Assembly: GCA_018815145.1 (NCBI GenBank)
Contig: JAHIYL010000293.1
Coordinates: forward strand, 1 to 8,951
From: Nanobdellota archaeon
GTDB taxonomy: Archaea; Nanobdellota; Nanobdellia; Woesearchaeales; GW2011-AR15
DNA length: 8,951 nucleotides
Direction of reading: 5' to 3'
This document shows positions 6,120-8,951 of the stretch, piece after piece; position 1 is the stretch's first letter; each line of letters opens with the position of its first letter. The notes below the pieces were generated by a model. It searched no databases. It had not been told where the DNA came from and worked only from the letters and a program-made list of their open reading frames with translations. Made by a program: the position numbers and the translations under genes.

Positions 6120-6264
6120 TCAGTATACTATTTAGGCTACTATATCATTTTTATTATACTTCTGATTTATATACTTTTCTATAGTTTAATGATATATATC
6201 TTATTTATGATATTTGTTTGGATAATAGCGACAATCATTCATAATTAAGGAAGTTTTAAATAAA
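6120..6264. other. AT-rich divergent intergenic region
   Basis: It separates the minus-strand operon from the plus-strand fragment. All frames contain several stops and no RNA-like structure is seen. It holds several TATA-like runs (for example TTTATATA at 6167-6174), any of which could serve a divergent promoter. Confidence 0.5.
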
Positions 6265-6602
6265 ATGATCAAGGATACAATGTCACTTTTGATACTTTCA
6301 GCAACTATGGTTCACTAGGAAAATTTGGACAGCCAGATCTTATAATTTTCAGAGCTGGAAAGACAAATCAAGAAGAAATTGCCGGCCTCATGCAAAACAT
6401 TTTTCAAGAAATTAATGCTTCTGACAATAGAAGTTATAAGCCATCTCTGGCATACTTCTATGATCCAAAACAAAAAAGTATCACTGACAAAATGACTCCA
6501 ATCATCAGAAAAATGCACCTGAGGCACACTCATTTTCCAATCAACAATATTGCTTCGACAGAAGGTCAGGAATACATAATGCAGAAAATTGTACCGATCT
6601 GA
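6265..6602 (+). pseudogene. Unrecognised reading frame of about 112 codons, apparently frameshifted near its start
   Basis: The frame read at 6264 stays open from after TAA (6261-6263) to TGA at 6600-6602 and looks protein-like: GYNVTFDTFSNYGSLGKFGQ, then PDLIIFRAGKTNQEEIAG, a helix NIFQEI, SLAYFYDPKQ and a tail EYIMQKIVPI. It has no ATG, GTG or TTG before the internal ATG at 6390, which would give only 70 residues and discard the most structured part. ATG at 6265 is in the neighbouring frame and stops after 17 codons. One extra A in the AA of 6271-6272 would join it to the long frame as MIKGYNVTFDTF. It is therefore either a recent one-base deletion, a base-calling error, or a programmed shift. 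The family is not recognised. Confidence 0.45.
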
Positions 6603-6657
6603 TCAAATAGAATAGAATAAATCATAAAACTGAATCTTTCTACAAAAAAATCTTTCC

Positions 6658-6671
6658 TAAAAATTTATAAT
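6658..6671 (+). promoter_or_regulatory. BRE and TATA box of the amide-ligase gene (leaderless)
   Basis: TAAAAA followed by TTTATAAT (6664-6671). The box centre is about 27 nt before ATG 6694 and there is no Shine-Dalgarno, so the transcript probably starts at or next to the start codon. Confidence 0.6.
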
Positions 6672-6693
6672 ATATCTTGATTTTTAATTTCTT

Positions 6694-8046
6694 ATGGCAC
6701 CCAATTCAACTACTATGGACCTTAAGATACATCGCCTGTTTGGGATAGAATTTGAATTCTTTCTGCTTGACAATGAAGGAAGGCTTGCTAACAGGGCTGA
6801 CCTGATAATCAACAAACTGAAACGCAAGCTCATAAATTCAGATATAAAGCAGGAATGTGCTAATTCAATGCTTGAGCTGACTTCATTTCCTCATATGACC
6901 TCAAGCCATGTCTTCACCAAATTTTTCAAGGATTTTGAGACTCTTCTTTTTGAAGTTGACAGAGAGGAGATGAATACCTATTGCTATGGCACATACCCCG
7001 GAAAGAATAATCCATCTATGAGAACAGATCAAAGATATAAAGCAAAAGAAGTTATCCTGGGAAAGGAGATGTGGAATATTGCAGGAAAATGCATCGGGTT
7101 CCATTATCATTATTCACTGCCAAGAAATGCCTTCAATCCGAATGTCAATTTTTTCTACCTTGACATCAAGCCAAGGATCAGCCAGAAAGTCCTGAATGCA
7201 TATAACCTGTTCATAGCTCTTGATCCTGCAATTACTGCCTTTATGCAGTCATCTCCATATTATGATGGTAAATTCTATGGAAAAGATTCACGGCTCATGA
7301 AATACAGGGGCGATCCGGTTTTTGAAGAGGAAGACTCCCTGTACCATCTTCAGCCTGAATTTGGGGAATTGAATGATTATGCAAGTGATTTCAGGGAACT
7401 TACTGCCACAATCAGGTCCCAGTACAATAAATGGAACAGGCTCCTCAAAGAAAATGATTTTTCCTTTAACTCCTTCATAAAAAAAGAGTCTTCTATGCTG
7501 GACAGTTCCTGGAAACCGGTCAAGATCTCACCGCACGGCACAATTGAATCCAGGGGCGCTGATATGAATTCCCCGTCAAAGGTTGTTGCATTATCAAAGA
7601 TACTGCGGTCGCTTACCAGATACACTAATGCCCATCATGTTGAGATTACCCCTGGAAGCATAGGAAATAATGAGCCTTTCAAGCTGGAGGATGAAAAACT
7701 CTATGTCCCTGAATCAGATATCCTAAGAAAAAGCCTGCAAAAAAAATCAGCATTCAGCGGGCTTGATGATAAGGACATCCATAAATACTGCAAAGCACTA
7801 ATAAAATTAGTCAGGGAAATCAGGCCTTCAGATGAAAAACAGTCTCTCAGGGCTTTCACAGATGCGCTTGACTCAAGAGAAACAACTTCAGACAGGATAA
7901 TCAAATATGTAAAAAAGAAACAGGGATATACTAACTACAGGAACCTTTCTGATGAGACAGCAATGGAGCTTGCACTTGACTCATCCAACTTACTGTTCAA
8001 GGATCTGCTCATGACAAAGAAGATCTGCGACAGGTCCTTCTGGTGA
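6694..8046 (+). CDS. GCS2-type ATP-dependent carboxylate-amine ligase (glutamate-cysteine ligase superfamily)
   Basis: This 450-residue soluble protein has the GCS2/YbdK/EgtA-type active-site layout. FGIEFEFFLLD (16-26) carries the metal-binding Glu19 and Glu21. NSMLELTSFPH (57-67) carries Glu61. GTYPGKNN (99-106) is followed by R114-Y115. G135-FHYHYSLP supplies the paired histidines 137/139, in place of the usual HVHVG. HGTIESRGAD (281-290) supplies E285 and R287, matching the family's E-x-R strand. The family forms an amide bond from a carboxylate (often the gamma-carboxyl of glutamate) and an amine, using ATP. Length fits the EgtA/plant-type branch rather than the shorter YbdK branch. The start at 6694 fits leaderless initiation; Met8 is an alternative. 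It converges on a class II amidotransferase gene and overlaps its 3' end by 112 nt. The substrate is unknown: glutathione-like thiol synthesis or peptide tagging are both possible. Confidence 0.75.
   Translation: MAPNSTTMDLKIHRLFGIEFEFFLLDNEGRLANRADLIINKLKRKLINSDIKQECANSMLELTSFPHMTSSHVFTKFFKDFETLLFEVDREEMNTYCYGTYPGKNNPSMRTDQRYKAKEVILGKEMWNIAGKCIGFHYHYSLPRNAFNPNVNFFYLDIKPRISQKVLNAYNLFIALDPAITAFMQSSPYYDGKFYGKDSRLMKYRGDPVFEEEDSLYHLQPEFGELNDYASDFRELTATIRSQYNKWNRLLKENDFSFNSFIKKESSMLDSSWKPVKISPHGTIESRGADMNSPSKVVALSKILRSLTRYTNAHHVEITPGSIGNNEPFKLEDEKLYVPESDILRKSLQKKSAFSGLDDKDIHKYCKALIKLVREIRPSDEKQSLRAFTDALDSRETTSDRIIKYVKKKQGYTNYRNLSDETAMELALDSSNLLFKDLLMTKKICDRSFW
7911..7920 (-). terminator. Oligo-T transcription end for the amidotransferase gene
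   Basis: The minus strand reads TTTCTTTTTT, 15-24 nt past the stop at 7935. It lies inside the opposite ligase gene (codons for KKK), as expected if the 3' ends overlap. Confidence 0.35.
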
Positions 8047-8771
8047 AACCCGCTGACTTTCCTATTTTCAGACTTATAATCTATCTCTATGAAACTGTTG
8101 TTCTCAATTTTTTTCCATGGCTTTTCCTTTAGGGTAGGAAGCACTTCTGAGGATATTATCAAAGATTCATTGTCCTGGTAGAGTTTCATTGTATAATATT
8201 CAGGATTCTGCCTGAATCTCTCTCCCACAACAATCTTGTCAGGCGTAACAAAAAAAAAATTTGCTGAACTGAATTTCTGCGGCCTGAACATGCAAGTGCT
8301 GATTTTTTGAGTTGAACATCTTGCATTGCTGAGAAGATAATTAAACCATGAGACTGAATCAGAATCTCCTTTTGCAGAAATGCTTTGATCAAGTTCAAAT
8401 TTATCTTCTATGGTCCCATTATGAGTGAATAGGTAATCACCAGAATCTGTACTTGCCAAAAATGGCATATTGTTATCGACTATGTCCTTTCTCCCTTTTG
8501 TAGCTCTTCTAGTATGCAGTATCAGTGCCCGGCAGGAGATATCCCTGAACCTAGGTATCTCTTTATCCTCAAAAATCGGTTTTGTTGACCTGTAGACATT
8601 CCATTTTCCTGCATCATCCATGTATGCAATGCCCCAGCCGTCAGCATGCCTGAACTCACCTAAGGACTTATTATTTTCATGGAGTTCGTTCTCGCCGCAG
8701 GAGATTTTTATTATGTCATCTATCAGTTTTCCTGTTTCAAATTTTCCGACTGCAACAATCATGCGGCACAT
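7935..8771 (-). CDS. Class II (Ntn) glutamine amidotransferase / gamma-glutamyl hydrolase-like protein
   Basis: This 278-residue protein begins MCRMIVAVGK. Removal of Met would expose Cys2, the N-terminal nucleophile of class II amidotransferases, which fixes the start at 8771. Other family motifs follow in order: RHADGWGIAY (41-50), LHTRRATKG (85-93, the Arg that holds the substrate carboxylate), FTHNGTI (115-121, oxyanion-hole Asn-Gly), GDSDS (135-139), and SSEVL (207-211) near the domain end. This resembles the YafJ/EgtC group, which acts on gamma-glutamyl amides without a fused synthetase. The catalytic domain ends near residue 240; residues 243-278 are encoded antisense to the end of the ligase gene and look like a non-conserved tail. 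Residues 172-174 (FFF) are encoded by a T10 run. It may act on the product or substrate of the neighbouring ligase. Confidence 0.8.
   Translation of the reverse strand: MCRMIVAVGKFETGKLIDDIIKISCGENELHENNKSLGEFRHADGWGIAYMDDAGKWNVYRSTKPIFEDKEIPRFRDISCRALILHTRRATKGRKDIVDNNMPFLASTDSGDYLFTHNGTIEDKFELDQSISAKGDSDSVSWFNYLLSNARCSTQKISTCMFRPQKFSSANFFFVTPDKIVVGERFRQNPEYYTMKLYQDNESLIISSEVLPTLKEKPWKKIENNSFIEIDYKSENRKVSGFHQKDLSQIFFVMSRSLNSKLDESSASSIAVSSERFL
8108..8114 (+). terminator. Possible oligo-T end of the ligase transcript
   Basis: T7 on the plus strand, about 60 nt after the ligase stop and inside the opposite gene. It is the only T tract of this length on the plus strand shortly downstream. Confidence 0.25.
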
Positions 8772-8780
8772 TTATCATAA

Positions 8781-8800
8781 CACCAAAAAATATATTAATA
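8781..8800 (-). promoter_or_regulatory. Promoter/RBS region of the amidotransferase gene
   Basis: On the minus strand TATTAATATA (8791-8800) is centred about 25 nt before ATG 8771, which would make the mRNA nearly leaderless. GGTG (8781-8784), 9 nt before the ATG, could instead be a weak Shine-Dalgarno if transcription starts further up. The surrounding 150 nt are extremely AT-rich with more TATA-like runs. Confidence 0.35.
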
Positions 8801-8899
8801 TACATAAAGCTATACTGATATATAAATATATCTATTTGAATTATGCGTGTGTCTTGGCAAAAAACAAAAATTTTTTATATTAAATGTAATATCTATTTA

Positions 8900-8929
8900 A
8901 CATTTTGTTAAAAATACTATACAAAATGT
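8900..8929. repeat. Inverted repeat in the right-hand intergenic region
   Basis: ACATTTTGT (8900-8908) and ACAAAATGT (8921-8929) are perfect 9-bp inverted arms around a 12-nt spacer. It could be an operator for a gene beyond the window edge or a weak hairpin. AT-rich DNA yields such repeats by chance. Confidence 0.3.
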
Positions 8930-8951
8930 AAAATTAATATGACAAAAAATA

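Noticed and set aside
6315..6533. 72-codon minus-strand frame opposite the broken plus-strand frame
   Set aside because: Cysteine- and tryptophan-rich low-quality composition and no ribosome binding site; the plus-strand reading looks more protein-like.
8620..8883. 87-codon plus-strand frame at the right end
   Set aside because: It is antisense to the amidotransferase N-terminus with its conserved motifs and ends in low-complexity AT-rich DNA.
1..8951. CRISPR array, transposase or toxin partner for the RHH gene
   Set aside because: No regularly spaced repeats, transposase motifs or small toxin gene next to the RHH were found on either strand.

Overview
This window looks like archaeal DNA, probably from a DPANN-type lineage (Woesearchaeota/Pacearchaeota-like). 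The evidence is TATA-box promoters about 25 nt ahead of start codons, at least one apparently leaderless gene, oligo-T transcription ends, sequon-rich secreted proteins, and a large surface protein ending in a cytoplasmic DUF5752-like domain. No rRNA, tRNA or taxonomic marker gene is present, so the assignment is an inference.

Layout. (1) 1-852 is AT-rich and accessory-looking: the N-terminal part of a LAGLIDADG endonuclease running off the left edge, and a 36-codon ORF with a strong Shine-Dalgarno. (2) 853-1356 holds an unrecognised 167-aa gene. It is followed at 1365-1633 by a block of higher GC that folds into consecutive, nearly abutting helices and contains two related hairpins with compensatory differences. 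This is the best candidate for something undescribed: a structured RNA or an unusual leader. (3) 1708-6119 is a minus-strand operon: promoter, a 54-aa ribbon-helix-helix (RHH) protein, a 1076-aa membrane-anchored surface protein (ATGA overlap with the RHH gene), a 307-aa N-glycosylation-sequon-rich surface protein, then an oligo-T terminator. (4) 6265-6602 is a broken or start-less 112-codon reading frame on the plus strand. (5) 6658-8800 holds a convergent pair: a GCS2-type carboxylate-amine ligase (+) and a class II glutamine amidotransferase (-). Their 3' ends overlap by 112 nt. (6) 8801-8951 is AT-rich intergenic DNA with one inverted repeat.

How the genes may work together. The RHH-surface-surface operon suggests a regulated cell-envelope module, in which the large protein spans the membrane and places its C-terminal domain in the cytoplasm. 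The ligase/amidotransferase pair combines an enzyme class that makes amide (often gamma-glutamyl) bonds with one whose relatives hydrolyse them. That combination occurs in thiol and small-peptide pathways (for example EgtA/EgtC in ergothioneine synthesis), but the substrate here cannot be read from sequence. All family assignments come from reading motifs by eye; no database search was run.
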